NCBI GenBank assembly: GCA_031264715.1
Contig: JAISDP010000030.1
Coordinates: forward strand, 1 to 17,947
Length of the DNA stretch: 17,947 bases
Origin: Bacteroidales bacterium
GTDB taxonomy: Bacteria > Bacteroidota > Bacteroidia > Bacteroidales > UBA4181
Direction: 5' to 3'
A program made the translations under genes and the position numbers. Shown here in pieces: positions 1 through 7,876 of this stretch. The notes below the pieces were generated by a model that was not told where the DNA came from, searched no databases, and was given only the letters and a program-made list of their open reading frames with translations. Numbering within the stretch: position 1 is the stretch's first letter; every line of letters begins with the position of its first letter.

Positions 1-1
1 G

Positions 2-2791
2 GCTACATCGGCCACCATCAACATCCCCGAATGGTTTCACAGGGGATTGATGGCTTACGTGGGCCAATCGTGGAGCGTGGAGATGGACGACCGCATCAAG
101 GATGGCATTGCCAGCGGACGCTACAACCGGTTTACCCGTCTTACCGGCGACGATGCCGTATGGGCCGGACACTCGTTCTGGCGGTTCATCGAGAAAGAAT
201 ACGGTCCGGCTGTGATCCCGAACATTGTATATATCACGCGCGTCAACAAGAGCGTGAAAAACGGCTTTTTGGCAGTGTTGGGCAGCAACCTGAAAGGCCT
301 GAGCAAGGAATGGCTGAAATTCTACACCGAGTTATATGCCGGTGAAGACGGGAACCCATATCCCGACACGCCTTCCGAATTGAAACGCCCGAAGAAAAAC
401 CGCGTGTACGACAAGCTGAAAATAAGCCCCGACGGTCGTTATATGGCATACGTCACCAATGATATGGGGAAATACCGTATTTGGCTCCGCGACCTGGAAA
501 CAGGCAAACAGAAAAGAATTTTCCGCCGCGAGCAAAAGCTGGAACAGATACAGGATTATTCGTATCCTGTGCTGGCATGGCATCCGTCGGGCGACATCCT
601 CCTGTTTATATATGAAGAAAAGGGCGGCGTAAAGATGACGTTTTACGATGTCCCTGCCAGGGAGCATAGAACCCGCAACCTGCTTTATTTCGAAAAGATC
701 TTTGATGTGAATTTCTCGCCCGATGGCGGCAAGCTGGTCATGTCCGCCTACCGCTTCGGTCGTTCGGATATCTTTGTGCACACGCTGGCTTCGGGCACCA
801 ACGAACAAATTACCGACGATATTGCCGACGACCTCAATCCCAGGTTCATCGACAACGGTTCGAAAATCCTCTTTTCGTCCAACCGGTCGGACGACTCCAT
901 CCGTTTCGAAGGGGCAACCATCCGTCAGCTGGCGCCCAGCATGAGCCTGTATGTATACGATGATGCCGGGAAATCGAAAAAGCTGACATCGCTTGCCGAC
1001 GAACCGTATGTCAACCAAACCGATCCTGTGGAATTGGCTCGCAATAAATACACATTCCTGAGCGACCGGAGCGGCGTGGTGAACCGTTATGTTACCTCGT
1101 TCGACAGCGCCATCAGTTTTATCGACACCACTGTCCACTACCGGTTTATGGCCAATGCTAAGCCGGTTACCGCCTATTCGCGCAATATCCTCGACCACGA
1201 TATCAATGTGAAGGATAGCCGGAGCATGAACCTGTTCCGCAAAAAAGGACGGTACAGCATATATCGCACTCCTGTGGATGAGAACGTAACAGAGCCGCTC
1301 CCTGTAACCGATTTCCGCAGGGAATCAGTGCGTAAATACCGTACTGCCGACAGTATAGCGCTTGCAGCACAAAACGCCATTCCCGCCATCCTTCTCGAAA
1401 ACGGCAACATCCTGACTCCCGAAGGCGATACCGTGAAATTTGATATGAATCGCGTGAACATCTACCGGTATGTATTCGAAGTTGAGAAGGTGAATTTTTA
1501 CCGGAACGAATTCGAACTGACCGATTTCCAGTTGGAAAACGATTCTATCAAGGCGGAACGCAATAAGATACGCATCTACCAGACGGCTTTTTACCCGAAT
1601 TACCTGGTTTCGCAAGTCGACTTCAGTTTCCTGGAAGCTTCGTACCAAGCCTATACGGGTGGAGCGGTGTATTATAACCCCGGGTTTAACCTGTTGTTCA
1701 AACTGGGTACGAACGATCTTTTCGAGAATTACAAGATCATTGGCGGCGTCCGGTTCGGGCTCGATTTCGAAAGCAATGAGTACCTGCTAAGCTTCGAAAA
1801 CCTGAAACACCGGCTCGATCGCCAAATCATCTATCACCGGCAAGCGTATGAAAATTACGCATATGAGGACGCAATCTATTATCCCCTGAAAACGATCACA
1901 CAGGAGTTGTTTTATTCGCTTCGCTGGCCGTTCACGCAGACATTCGCCATCAAAGCAACCGGCTCGTTCCGTGACGACCGTACGGCTTACCTCTCCGACC
2001 GTAATAATGACTATTCACGTACCAGGCCCGGCTATCACCGCGATTGGGCGGGTTTGAAGCTGGAAGCGATTTTCGACAATACCCGCAAAATCGGTATCAA
2101 CATCCCCAGCGGATGGCGTTACAAGATTTTCGGCGAAACGTACTGGCAGTTGAACGAAGCTTCCGATCTGTACGTGATTGGCGCCGATTTCCGCCATTAC
2201 CAGGTGATACACCGCAACCTGATATGGGCAAGCCGGTTTGCTACAAGTTCTTCGTTCGGACGTAGCCGCTTACTGTATTACTTGGGGAGTGTGGACAACT
2301 GGATCACGTTTTTCCGCAGCAAACCGGTGTATGACTCAACCGTAGGCGTGGATCACCAGGAAAATTACGCTTACCAGACATTGGCCACCGATATGCGCGG
2401 ATTCATCCAGAACATCCGCAACGGTAACAATTTCGCATTGATGAACCAGGAAATACGCTGGCCGTTTATACAGTATTTTTCAAAATACCCGATGTCCAAC
2501 TTCTGGTCGAGTTTGCAATTAGTCGGTTTCTTCGACATGGGTACGGCCTGGTCGGGCAAATCGCCCTTCAAAAAGACCAGCGCCTACGATTACGAGACTG
2601 TCCCGTCAAACGGAGAAGGTTCGGTGATCGTAACCATCGAAACCGGACGCGATCCGATTGTATACGGCTACGGGTTCGGCCTGCGTGCGCAACTGCTTGG
2701 CTATTTCATGCGGTTCGACTGGGCATGGGGCATCGAAAACAAGGTGATACTGCCCAAGGTATTTTATTTCTCCATGAGTTTAGACTTTTAG
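2..2791 (+). CDS. TolB-like propeller / outer-membrane barrel protein with peptidase-MA-like N-terminus (5' partial)
   Basis: The reading frame is open from base 2, so the start lies before the window and an internal ATG at 47 is not a good start; 929 residues are visible. Residues about 1-110 resemble the end of a peptidase-MA-like (gluzincin) domain: the PEWFHRGLMAY segment aligns with the family's WFxEGLAEY, but the Glu zinc ligand is replaced by Arg, which suggests an inactive peptidase fold. Residues about 130-360 hold WD40/PD40-type TolB propeller blades (SPDGRYMAYVT, WHPSGDILLF, FSPDGGKLVMS, SSNRSDD, LSDRSG). The last ~370 residues are rich in alternating aromatic strands and end in FSMSLDF, with a terminal Phe typical of outer-membrane barrels. 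This three-part architecture is known in Bacteroidota; its role (envelope or surface) is unknown. The stop is 4 nt before holB, suggesting cotranscription. Confidence 0.8.
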   Translation, partial: ATSATINIPEWFHRGLMAYVGQSWSVEMDDRIKDGIASGRYNRFTRLTGDDAVWAGHSFWRFIEKEYGPAVIPNIVYITRVNKSVKNGFLAVLGSNLKGLSKEWLKFYTELYAGEDGNPYPDTPSELKRPKKNRVYDKLKISPDGRYMAYVTNDMGKYRIWLRDLETGKQKRIFRREQKLEQIQDYSYPVLAWHPSGDILLFIYEEKGGVKMTFYDVPAREHRTRNLLYFEKIFDVNFSPDGGKLVMSAYRFGRSDIFVHTLASGTNEQITDDIADDLNPRFIDNGSKILFSSNRSDDSIRFEGATIRQLAPSMSLYVYDDAGKSKKLTSLADEPYVNQTDPVELARNKYTFLSDRSGVVNRYVTSFDSAISFIDTTVHYRFMANAKPVTAYSRNILDHDINVKDSRSMNLFRKKGRYSIYRTPVDENVTEPLPVTDFRRESVRKYRTADSIALAAQNAIPAILLENGNILTPEGDTVKFDMNRVNIYRYVFEVEKVNFYRNEFELTDFQLENDSIKAERNKIRIYQTAFYPNYLVSQVDFSFLEASYQAYTGGAVYYNPGFNLLFKLGTNDLFENYKIIGGVRFGLDFESNEYLLSFENLKHRLDRQIIYHRQAYENYAYEDAIYYPLKTITQELFYSLRWPFTQTFAIKATGSFRDDRTAYLSDRNNDYSRTRPGYHRDWAGLKLEAIFDNTRKIGINIPSGWRYKIFGETYWQLNEASDLYVIGADFRHYQVIHRNLIWASRFATSSSFGRSRLLYYLGSVDNWITFFRSKPVYDSTVGVDHQENYAYQTLATDMRGFIQNIRNGNNFALMNQEIRWPFIQYFSKYPMSNFWSSLQLVGFFDMGTAWSGKSPFKKTSAYDYETVPSNGEGSVIVTIETGRDPIVYGYGFGLRAQLLGYFMRFDWAWGIENKVILPKVFYFSMSLDF

Positions 2792-2795
2792 CCTC

Positions 2796-3935
2796 ATGTT
2801 ATTCTCAGAAATTGTAGGACAGGCAATATTGAAGGAACAATTGGTGCAGACGGTTCACGAAAACCGGATCAGCCATGCGCGTTTGTTCCTGGGGCCCGAA
2901 GGTGCGGGCAGCCTGCCGCTTGCCATCGCTTACGCTCAATACGTCAACTGTACCGATCGCGGCGAACGCGAGCCCTGCGGCAAATGTCCGTCGTGTGTCA
3001 AATTCAAGAAACTGGCGCATCCCGACCTCCATTTCGTGTTCCCGGTGATCAAGCCCGGTAGCGGCAAGGCGGCAGTGAGCGACATGTTCATCAGGGAATG
3101 GCGCGAAACCGTAACGGCCAACCCCTACATCACTTACAACCGGTGGCTCGAAGTGATGGGTGGCGACAACAAGCAGGGCGGCATTTTTGTCGACGAGAGC
3201 AAGGAAATACTGAACAAGCTGAGTTTCAAAACCTACGAAGCCGAATTCAAGGTGATGATCATTTGGCTGGCCGAAAAGATGAACCGGCAAACAGCTAACA
3301 AGTTGCTGAAAATCCTGGAGGAACCACCCGAAAAAACCCTGTTCCTGCTCATCGCAGAATCGGCCGACCAGATTCTTCCCACCATTTTGTCGCGGACGCA
3401 AGTCACGCGCGTACCGAAAATCGATACGCAAAGCCTGGCGGATTATTTAGCGGCCGCGGGGTTGTGCGACACTCAAAAAGCGCTCGGCACGGCGCATATC
3501 AGCAACGGTAATCTGGCTGTAGCGCTCGATGTGCTGCAAGCGTCGGACGAGAGTGATTATTACCTGGAGATGTTTATCCGCATGATGCGCGCGTGCTGGT
3601 CGGTGTGGGGCAAGAAACAGGCAATGCTCGATCTGCTGGCCTGGTGCGAGCAAATCACCCAGTTGGGACGCGAACAGCAAAAGGCTTTTCTGCTTTACTG
3701 CCTGCGCATGGTGCGCGAGAACTTCACACTCAACCAACAACAGCCGTCGCTGGTATTTCTCACGGATGCCGAAAATGATTTTTCACAAAAGTTCAATGCT
3801 TTCATTCATCCGGATAACGTTTCCCAATTGGCCGGCGAACTGAATACGGCATATTATCATATCGAATCGAACGGCAACAAAAACCTGGTATTCCTGGATA
3901 TGGCCTGTAAAATAGTGGTGCTGTTGAAGCATTAA
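2796..3935 (+). CDS. holB: DNA polymerase III subunit delta' (clamp-loader AAA+ subunit)
   Basis: 379 residues, normal for delta'. The protein belongs to the clamp loader that opens and loads the beta sliding clamp during replication in the cytoplasm. An N-terminal AAA+ domain starts FSEIVGQ, followed by a P-loop-like segment GPEGAGSL (33-40) in which the Lys-Thr of Walker A is replaced by Ser-Leu. A four-cysteine zinc module follows (C52, C61, C64, C67). The Walker B region reads VMIIWLAEKMN (from 153), without the usual Asp, and NKLLKILEEPP and LPTILSRTQ (about 194-202) complete the fold; R200 is the likely arginine finger of the SRC motif, here SRT. Loss of nucleotide-binding residues with retention of the finger matches delta' rather than gamma/tau. 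The start follows the upstream gene by 4 nt. It neighbours ricT, an association also seen in Firmicutes (holB-yaaT). Confidence 0.93.
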   Translation: MLFSEIVGQAILKEQLVQTVHENRISHARLFLGPEGAGSLPLAIAYAQYVNCTDRGEREPCGKCPSCVKFKKLAHPDLHFVFPVIKPGSGKAAVSDMFIREWRETVTANPYITYNRWLEVMGGDNKQGGIFVDESKEILNKLSFKTYEAEFKVMIIWLAEKMNRQTANKLLKILEEPPEKTLFLLIAESADQILPTILSRTQVTRVPKIDTQSLADYLAAAGLCDTQKALGTAHISNGNLAVALDVLQASDESDYYLEMFIRMMRACWSVWGKKQAMLDLLAWCEQITQLGREQQKAFLLYCLRMVRENFTLNQQQPSLVFLTDAENDFSQKFNAFIHPDNVSQLAGELNTAYYHIESNGNKNLVFLDMACKIVVLLKH

Positions 3936-3948
3936 GGAATGGGTTCAA

Positions 3949-3978
3949 ATTGTCGCAACAAATGCACCTGTATCTTTG
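3949..3978 (+). promoter_or_regulatory. Candidate Bacteroidota promoter, ricT distal
   Basis: ATTG (3949-3952), an 18-nt spacer and TATCTTTG (3971-3978) match TTTG-N19-TAnnTTTG with one base off in the -33 element and in the spacing. It lies just after the holB stop and would give a leader of nearly 190 nt for ricT. Confidence 0.5.
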
Positions 3979-4040
3979 AAGACATCATCCCGTCAATCGC
4001 ATACAGTTTTACATTCCACTAAAAACGACGGCGAAATTTT

Positions 4041-4053
4041 CAATTTTCAATTG
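4041..4053 (+). repeat. Short AT-rich tandem repeat CAATTTT/CAATTTT-like
   Basis: Two copies of CAATTT(T) are followed by CAATTG directly upstream of the proximal ricT -7 element. This is probably just an AT-rich promoter-upstream tract; no regulatory function can be assigned. Confidence 0.3.
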
Positions 4054-4061
4054 ATTATAAG

Positions 4062-4069
4062 TATATTTG
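4062..4069 (+). promoter_or_regulatory. Candidate -7 element TATATTTG, ricT proximal promoter
   Basis: TATATTTG is a full match to the TAnnTTTG -7 element, about 100 nt before the ricT ATG, but no clear TTTG lies at the right -33 distance (the region reads TTTTCAATTTTC). It may be the main ricT promoter or work together with the distal one. Confidence 0.4.
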
Positions 4070-4170
4070 TGCCAATATTGTTCAAACCTGTTGCAAACCC
4101 CATCTATTCATCATATGGGTTTTAATGCTTATTGGAAGCAGGTTGATTGCTAAAATATAGAAAGCATCAA

Positions 4171-5532
4171 ATGATAGATAATTATATTACACGCGGATGT
4201 CTTAAAAAAACTGTTGAAAACGTTGAAGAAGGCAAATTCCGGTGCACATGCTCCGGATGCAACAAATTAGACGTATTCAACTGGTTGGAAACCATACCCG
4301 ACAGCGGTTCTGTCGGGAAGCTGGTGGAGGTCCGCTTCAAAAATACACGAAAAGGATACTATATCAACAACACCGGCATTCCTTTGGTCAAAGGCGATGT
4401 GGTAGCCGTGGAAGCGTCGCCGGGTCACGATGTGGGCATTGTGTCGCTCACGGGCGATCTGGTAGCAGTGCAAATGAAACGGTACGACGTGTCGTCCGGC
4501 AATCTGAAAAAGATATACCGCAAGGCCAAAGCCAGTGATGTAGAAAAGTGGTTCCAGGCCGTCGAAAAGGAACCGGAAATAATATGCATCGCACGCCGGA
4601 TTGTATCGAATCTGAAACTGGGAATGAAGATCAGCGATGTGGAGCTCCAGGGCGACAAAACCAAGGCTACGTTTTATTACATATCCGACGAACGTGTCGA
4701 TTTCCGGCAACTGATCAAGGAATATGCCGACAATTTCAAGGTGCGCATCGAAATGAAGCAGATCGGGGCGCGGCAGGAAGCCGGCAAGGTAGGAGGCATC
4801 GGGACATGCGGTCGGGAACTTTGCTGTGCATCATGGATGTCGTCGTTTGTATCGGTGTCCACCAGCGCTGCACGTTACCAGGAGGTGTCGCTTAATCCGC
4901 AAAAGCTTGCGGGACAATGCGGCAAGCTTAAATGTTGCTTCAATTACGAGTTGAAATGTTATATGGAGGCGCAAAACGATTTTCCTGATACGTCGATAGC
5001 TTTGGAGACGGAGCAAGGAAAAGCGTACCACAGCAAAACGGATGTATTCCGCCGGGTTATATGGTATTCGTTCGAAAAGAATAGCGAAAACGCTGTGTTC
5101 ATCCCCCTGGATGTGGGTGTGGTGAAAGAAATCATACGCCTCAACCGGCAGGGAATCAAGGCGAAGGATTTGGAAGCAAGCAGCAACAGGGCGCAGGCCA
5201 AGGAGCCGATGATTAGCTATCAAAACGCTGTGGGCGAAGATAATATCAACCGTTTCGAGGAAAAGCGGCAGAAGAAAAGAAGGAAACCCAATAACCGGGA
5301 TCACAATAAGGATAATAAAGAAATCCGGATAAAGAAAAACAATGAAACCGGCAACCGGAAGGAACCCCAAAGGCAACCGGAATCCGCCGGGAATAACCCC
5401 CGCAATGAGCGTAACGACCGTAATTCCCGTAATAATCGTAACCGCAGCCGGGGAAACCGCAACCGGGGAAACCGTGAGAAGGGCAACAGGCCCGAAGGCA
5501 ATAAACCCGAATCCAGCCAGCCGAAAGAATGA
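4171..5532 (+). CDS. ricT: RicT-like PSP1-domain protein (Fe-S regulatory complex subunit homolog)
   Basis: 453 residues from ATG 4171; the frame is open to a TTG at 4147, but the ATG gives the N-terminus expected for Bacteroidota homologs. In Bacillus, RicT (YaaT) acts with RicA and RicF in an Fe-S complex affecting mRNA maturation; whether this holds in Bacteroidota is not established. The PSP1 core (about 60-330) contains the cysteine motifs GTCGRELCC (C213, C218, C219) and AGQCGKLKCC (C250, C255, C256), the ligand set of the family. An extra N-terminal cluster is C10, C25, C27, C30 (CTCSGCNKLD). Residues about 365-453 form a low-complexity tail rich in Arg, Asn, Gly and Lys, coded by near-repeated CGTAAY/CGGGGAAAC units (about 5400-5500), likely disordered and possibly RNA-binding. 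Its stop overlaps the gldH start (ATGA), implying translational coupling. Confidence 0.88.
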   Translation: MIDNYITRGCLKKTVENVEEGKFRCTCSGCNKLDVFNWLETIPDSGSVGKLVEVRFKNTRKGYYINNTGIPLVKGDVVAVEASPGHDVGIVSLTGDLVAVQMKRYDVSSGNLKKIYRKAKASDVEKWFQAVEKEPEIICIARRIVSNLKLGMKISDVELQGDKTKATFYYISDERVDFRQLIKEYADNFKVRIEMKQIGARQEAGKVGGIGTCGRELCCASWMSSFVSVSTSAARYQEVSLNPQKLAGQCGKLKCCFNYELKCYMEAQNDFPDTSIALETEQGKAYHSKTDVFRRVIWYSFEKNSENAVFIPLDVGVVKEIIRLNRQGIKAKDLEASSNRAQAKEPMISYQNAVGEDNINRFEEKRQKKRRKPNNRDHNKDNKEIRIKKNNETGNRKEPQRQPESAGNNPRNERNDRNSRNNRNRSRGNRNRGNREKGNRPEGNKPESSQPKE

Positions 5533-6041
5533 TGCAGCGAATACACATATCACCCAAAAGAACAAACGCCTGCACGAAGATACTGTTCCTGGCGTTGTTG
5601 GCTGTCGTGGGGCTGTGCGCCTGCGATCCGGATAAGATATACGAAAGCAACGTCAATATCCCGGCTGACGGCTGGAGTCGTACCGAACATGCGCGATTTG
5701 AAGTGGAAATCACCGACACCGTCAGTCCTTGCAATGTATACATCAATGTGCGCAACAGCAGCAAATATAAATATATGGAACTGTGGCTGTTTGTTGACGT
5801 ACACTCGCCGTCGGGCGCCCTGGAGCGCGACACAACAAGGATCATGCTGGCCGACCACCGGGGCAAGTGGCTGGGAAATGGCTTGGGCGATAAGTTCGAT
5901 ACACGCATGTTTCTCCGGAAAAATGTGCGGTTTCCCGTCACGGGCAAATATGTTTTCGAATATGAACAGGGCTCGCGTGACGAGCCATTGATCGGAATAG
6001 ACGATATCGGATTGCGGATTGAAAAAGCCAGGAGTCAATAG
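5529..6041 (+). CDS. gldH: GldH-family lipoprotein
   Basis: 170 residues. A basic N-terminus and hydrophobic stretch (18-29) lead to lipobox LCAC with the acylated Cys at 32, so the mature protein is an envelope lipoprotein. The mature part contains the GldH-type features CDPDKIYESNVNIP, WSRTEHARFEVEITD and the late FPVTGKYVFEYEQ segment. GldH was defined in gliding Flavobacterium but is widespread in non-gliding Bacteroidales, where its function is unknown, so the name does not imply motility. The ATG at 5529 overlaps the ricT TGA; a second in-frame ATG lies at 5532. PSP1-gldH adjacency is typical for the phylum. A penicillin-binding protein gene often follows gldH in relatives, but here an AraC-type regulator does. 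Confidence 0.88.
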   Translation: MMQRIHISPKRTNACTKILFLALLAVVGLCACDPDKIYESNVNIPADGWSRTEHARFEVEITDTVSPCNVYINVRNSSKYKYMELWLFVDVHSPSGALERDTTRIMLADHRGKWLGNGLGDKFDTRMFLRKNVRFPVTGKYVFEYEQGSRDEPLIGIDDIGLRIEKARSQ

Positions 6042-6164
6042 GACGCGGATAATGCCGACCGAACGGATTCATGCAGGTTTTCCGTGAATTTTACGAAGCG
6101 ATCTCGCCGAGGGTAAAGTGATCCCAATCCGTGTCATCAGTCTTTTATTTTTAAAAAGCATGAT

Positions 6165-7022
6165 ATGGGCAAAAAAGAAAATCTCCACCTGGTGTTGCTG
6201 AACACCGGCCATGCGGAACACAATGCCGACTGGAACTGGAAAGGCGTCAACAGTCCTTTTGCAAGGCTTTACCTGGTGGAAAGCGGATCGGCAAAGGTAA
6301 TCCTTCCCGACGGCGCTTTCGTCCTGACGCCCGGACATTTATACCTGATCCCGGCATTTACCATGCACGGATATGAGTGCGACGGGATTTTCAACCTCTA
6401 CTACACCCACATATACGAAGAGCAGGGCATTTTCGAGCAGTTGATTATTCCATTCGAGGTCGAAGCCTGTCCAGTGGATACGCTGTTGGTAAAACGGCTT
6501 CTGGAAATCAACCCCGGCCGTGAACTGAAACGATACGACCCCGATTCGTATGACAATCCACCCACATTTCTCCGGGATATTGCCAAGAATGCACAGCAGC
6601 CGCTCTATTCGACGGTTGAAACAAACGGTATCCTGCAACAGCTGTTTTCGAGATTCCTGGTACAGGCCCGGTCAAAACCGGAAACTGCCGATCAGCGCAT
6701 TGTAAAGACCCTGCGCTACATTCGCGAAAATATCGACCGGCTGATCGGTATCCGGGAATTGTCCAGCCTTTGCTTCCTCACCGACGACCATTACATCCGC
6801 CTGTTTAAGAAGGAAATGAATTGTACGCCCATCCGATATATCAACCGGAAAAAGATAGAAAAAGCGCAATTGCTGCTGATCATTGACAGCCAGCCCATCA
6901 AGGATATCGCTTACAGGCTTTCGTTCGACAATATCTCGTATTTCAACCGGTTATTCAAGAGGGTTACAGGCGTGACGCCCATGCAATACAGGAAAGCCTC
7001 ATCTCCCGGCCCCCTCTCCTAA
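6165..7022 (+). CDS. AraC-family transcriptional regulator
   Basis: 285 residues. The N-terminal half is a cupin-like effector domain: LYLVESGSAKVILPDG and LTPGHLYLIPAFTMHGY (about 34-70) are the usual AraC_binding segments. The C-terminal DNA-binding domain (about 178-277) carries both helix-turn-helix units: IRELSSLCFLTDDHYIRLFK (from 196) and the conserved second unit PIKDIAYRLSFDNISYFNRLFK (from 244), followed by GVTPMQYR. The protein is thus a complete cytoplasmic regulator, probably responding to a small molecule such as a sugar. The inducer and targets cannot be read from the sequence. It is separated from gldH by 123 nt without a clear promoter and converges on the GNAT gene, so it has no obvious operon partner; the nearest possible target is the GH95 gene, but this is only proximity. 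Confidence 0.88.
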   Translation: MGKKENLHLVLLNTGHAEHNADWNWKGVNSPFARLYLVESGSAKVILPDGAFVLTPGHLYLIPAFTMHGYECDGIFNLYYTHIYEEQGIFEQLIIPFEVEACPVDTLLVKRLLEINPGRELKRYDPDSYDNPPTFLRDIAKNAQQPLYSTVETNGILQQLFSRFLVQARSKPETADQRIVKTLRYIRENIDRLIGIRELSSLCFLTDDHYIRLFKKEMNCTPIRYINRKKIEKAQLLLIIDSQPIKDIAYRLSFDNISYFNRLFKRVTGVTPMQYRKASSPGPLS

Positions 7023-7117
7023 AGAGAGCGGATGAGTGTTGCTGCTCACAGAAAGCGGGAAACACGAAAGCATCATGAATGAACCGAAAACGGAGCACGG
7101 TGAACCGGTACGATTTA

Positions 7118-7657
7118 TCAACTGACTTTCAATTGCAGGAGCAGTTCGTCCTCCCACCCTGTTTCGGTGCGTAGCCAGTCCCTTTTTGTTCCGGTGATCT
7201 CGAAGCCGGCTTTCCCGAACAGTTTGATACTGGCCGTGTTGCTGGACGGGATATTACAATACAATTGATGCAGAAATAACACCTTGCGACTGTAATCGAT
7301 CATTTGCCGTATCGCCTCGTAAGCATACCCCTGTCCGCGGTCGTCGGCCAGTGCGATGAGAATACCCAGCCCCGCACGCTGGTGTATCGGGTCGAAGTCG
7401 AACAGGTCGACGCTGCCGACAGTGCGTGCCGGTTTCCCTGCTTCGCGGCAATCGATCATCATGCGCAACTGTTGGTGTGCATGAATATTGCTGGGGTCCG
7501 ACTCGATATACTGCTTCAACTGGTAACGTGAAAACGGCGCCAGCGTATTGCTTACATGCCACACCGCCCGGTCGTTTTCCCAGAGGTACAGCAATGCGAT
7601 ATCTTCCGGCTCAACCGCACGGACTGTGATGAGGAGAGGATTGTGAGGCATTACCAT
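7118..7657 (-). CDS. GNAT-family N-acetyltransferase (RimJ/SpeG-like)
   Basis: 179 residues. The fold matches GNAT acetyltransferases that use acetyl-CoA: the opening LITVRAVEPEDIALLYLWEND, then GSVDLFDFD and GLGILIALADDRGQGYAYEA, whose RGQGYA (107-112) is the Q/RxxGxG/A acetyl-CoA pyrophosphate loop. These are followed by NTASIKLFGKAGFEITG, the family's late N-x-x-[SA]-x-x-[LV][FY]-x-K-x-GF signature. The opening and length recall RimJ/RimL- or SpeG-type enzymes (protein N-terminal or polyamine acetylation), but the acceptor is not determinable. ATG 7657 is used; a second in-frame ATG at 7651 is equally possible. The gene is alone on the minus strand, with its own near-consensus promoter 125-156 nt upstream. 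Confidence 0.87.
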   Translation of the reverse strand: MVMPHNPLLITVRAVEPEDIALLYLWENDRAVWHVSNTLAPFSRYQLKQYIESDPSNIHAHQQLRMMIDCREAGKPARTVGSVDLFDFDPIHQRAGLGILIALADDRGQGYAYEAIRQMIDYSRKVLFLHQLYCNIPSSNTASIKLFGKAGFEITGTKRDWLRTETGWEDELLLQLKVS

Positions 7658-7781
7658 TTTTCCGATTCTTAGATTTCAAAAACTGGTACAATGACGGGCG
7701 CCGCCTTCTATCGTGATGCTGTCTGTTCCGCCGGATACGGAAAGCGGTATTTTCCGGATAACCCGCCCTGAAGTACCGCTA

Positions 7782-7813
7782 CAAACATAACAAAAAATCA
7801 TCCATCAACAAAA
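7782..7813 (-). promoter_or_regulatory. Consensus Bacteroidota promoter for the GNAT gene
   Basis: On the minus strand TTTTG (7813-7809), a spacer of exactly 19 nt and TATGTTTG (7789-7782) match TTTG-N19-TAnnTTTG without mismatch. The predicted start of transcription is near 7776, giving a leader of nearly 120 nt. Confidence 0.75.
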
Positions 7814-7876
7814 GAAAATTGTCCTGTCATATAATGATCGGTCATGGAAGGCAAAATACGGGGGTTGATCGCGTCT

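Noticed and set aside
332..1198. A 288-residue antisense ORF opposite the TolB-like gene, and other long antisense ORFs (e.g. 4831-5565, 12202-12996, 15131-15934)
   Set aside because: They are shadow frames of strongly coding genes. Their translations show no family motifs, and the opposite strand carries well-conserved proteins.
5400..5510. CGTAAY-like repeats as a stand-alone DNA repeat
   Set aside because: They lie in frame within ricT and are explained by its Arg/Asn-rich tail.
6060..6100. Pairing of ATTCA with TGAAT after gldH as a terminator
   Set aside because: The stem is 5 bp with a loop of more than 12 bases, and the neighbouring CGG/CCG pair is not nested with it.
7008..7030. CTCTCctaaaGAGAG around the AraC-family stop as a terminator
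   Set aside because: The stem is only about 4-5 bp and no T-run follows on the + strand.
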